Below, piece by piece: positions 14,733 through 14,929 of a stretch of DNA of 14,929 bases (position 1 is its first letter; each line of letters starts with the position of its first letter). This DNA comes from SIG636 sp045604285. GTDB taxonomy: Bacteria; Bacillota; Clostridia; Oscillospirales; CAG-382. The position numbers were made by a program, and so were the translations under genes. The notes below the pieces were generated by a model that worked only from the letters and a program-made list of their open reading frames with translations, made no database searches and was not told the DNA's origin. Location: contig JAZUNS010000148.1 in NCBI GenBank assembly GCA_045604285.1, forward strand, positions 1 through 14,929. Reading direction: 5' to 3'.

Positions 14733-14761
14733 ATATTAACTCAAAAAATGAAAATTTGCAA
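14733..14761 (-). promoter_or_regulatory. Possible promoter for the minus-strand secreted-protein cluster
   Basis: Reading leftward, TTGCAA (14756-14761) and TAATAT (14733-14738) are separated by 17 bases in an AT-rich stretch, about 35 bases before the SD of the small peptide. Each box is an imperfect match. The placement is right for a promoter of the three minus-strand genes. Between 14488 and 14823 I see nothing else besides the small peptide. Confidence 0.4.
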
Positions 14762-14823
14762 TGCTTTTTTCTATTTTCTGCATTTTGCATAACAGCAGGG
14801 GTGAAAATTTGTTCAAGTCAAAC

Positions 14824-14864
14824 AAAAAAACGGTTGTTAACATATATGTTAACAACCGTTTTTT
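14824..14864. terminator. Palindromic terminator (copy 2)
   Basis: ACGGTTGTTAACATA and TATGTTAACAACCGT (14830-14859) form a perfect 30-base palindrome flanked by A and T runs, giving an even longer stem than copy 1. It sits 8 bases past the stop of the truncated minus-strand gene, so it should end that transcript before the secreted-protein cluster starts. Confidence 0.88.
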
Positions 14865-14872
14865 ATCATTTA

Positions 14873-14929
14873 TTATAGGCATTCGGCTATATCAAGGATA
14901 AGCTTTTCAGTCTTTTCCCAGCCAAGGCA
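14873..14929 (-). CDS. C-terminal end of an unidentified gene (partial)
   Basis: The last 18 residues of a minus-strand frame (CLGWEKTEKLILDIAECL) and its TAA stop are visible; the rest lies beyond the window. The palindromic terminator begins 8 bases downstream of the stop, which supports a real gene end. The fragment is too short to name. Confidence 0.6.
   Translation of the reverse strand, partial: CLGWEKTEKLILDIAECL

Noticed and set aside
12945..14859. Region between the two palindromes as a transposon with terminal inverted repeats
   Set aside because: No transposase or integrase is present, each hairpin is itself a full palindrome with terminator features, and I see no target-site duplication.
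14830..14859. Palindrome GTTAACATATATGTTAAC as a repressor operator
   Set aside because: Flanking A and T runs, the extended stem, and placement just after gene stops in both copies fit terminators better.
1..14929. CRISPR arrays, tRNA or rRNA genes
   Set aside because: No regularly spaced repeats and no tRNA or rRNA signatures were seen on either strand.

Overview
This window looks like one end of a contig from a gut-type, Gram-positive clostridial genome, most likely in the Oscillospirales/Ruminococcaceae range. The reasons are the ECF-transporter/truA block, a DUF5711-type protein beside CvpA, Shine-Dalgarno (SD) sites of the AGGAGG type, a T-box riboswitch, and GC content near 50% with heavy use of CTT, ATA and GCC codons. 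The genus cannot be fixed from the sequence alone.

Layout. Bases 1-71 are not genomic. They match the BGI/MGI (DNBSEQ) sequencing adapter in reverse orientation, including an apparent 10-base sample barcode, so genomic sequence starts at 72, inside ecfA1. From 72 to 11745 everything reads on the + strand in tight order: ecfA1 (5'-truncated), ecfA2, ecfT, truA, a membrane-anchored DUF5711-like protein, a CvpA-family membrane protein, a small hairpin, a ClpC-like AAA+ unfoldase with an N-terminal zinc-binding domain, a 902-residue P-type-ATPase-like membrane protein whose catalytic motifs are all degraded, a 63-residue DUF1858/redox-disulfide protein, a glycerophosphodiester phosphodiesterase and MscL, closed by a strong terminator.

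Next comes a monocistronic unit: a consensus sigma-A promoter, a complete T-box riboswitch with an apparent UGG (Trp) specifier and a UGGC acceptor-pairing bulge, its terminator, and a pyridoxal/pyridoxamine kinase. A bidirectional palindromic terminator separates this from the minus-strand region. That region carries a probable 27-residue hydrophobic peptide, a secreted protein and a lipoprotein, read right to left. A second, nearly identical palindromic terminator ends a further minus-strand gene that is cut off by the right edge.

How the genes fit together. EcfA1, EcfA2 and EcfT form the shared energising module of vitamin/cofactor ECF importers, and truA follows it with a 1-base overlap. 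The ClpC-like protein to MscL block mixes protein quality control, a putative redox protein, lipid head-group turnover and osmotic protection. The main novelty candidates are the intact but apparently catalytically dead P-type ATPase, the Trp-type T-box controlling vitamin B6 salvage, and the small minus-strand secreted-protein cluster. The adapter at the left edge is an assembly artefact that anyone using this contig should know about.
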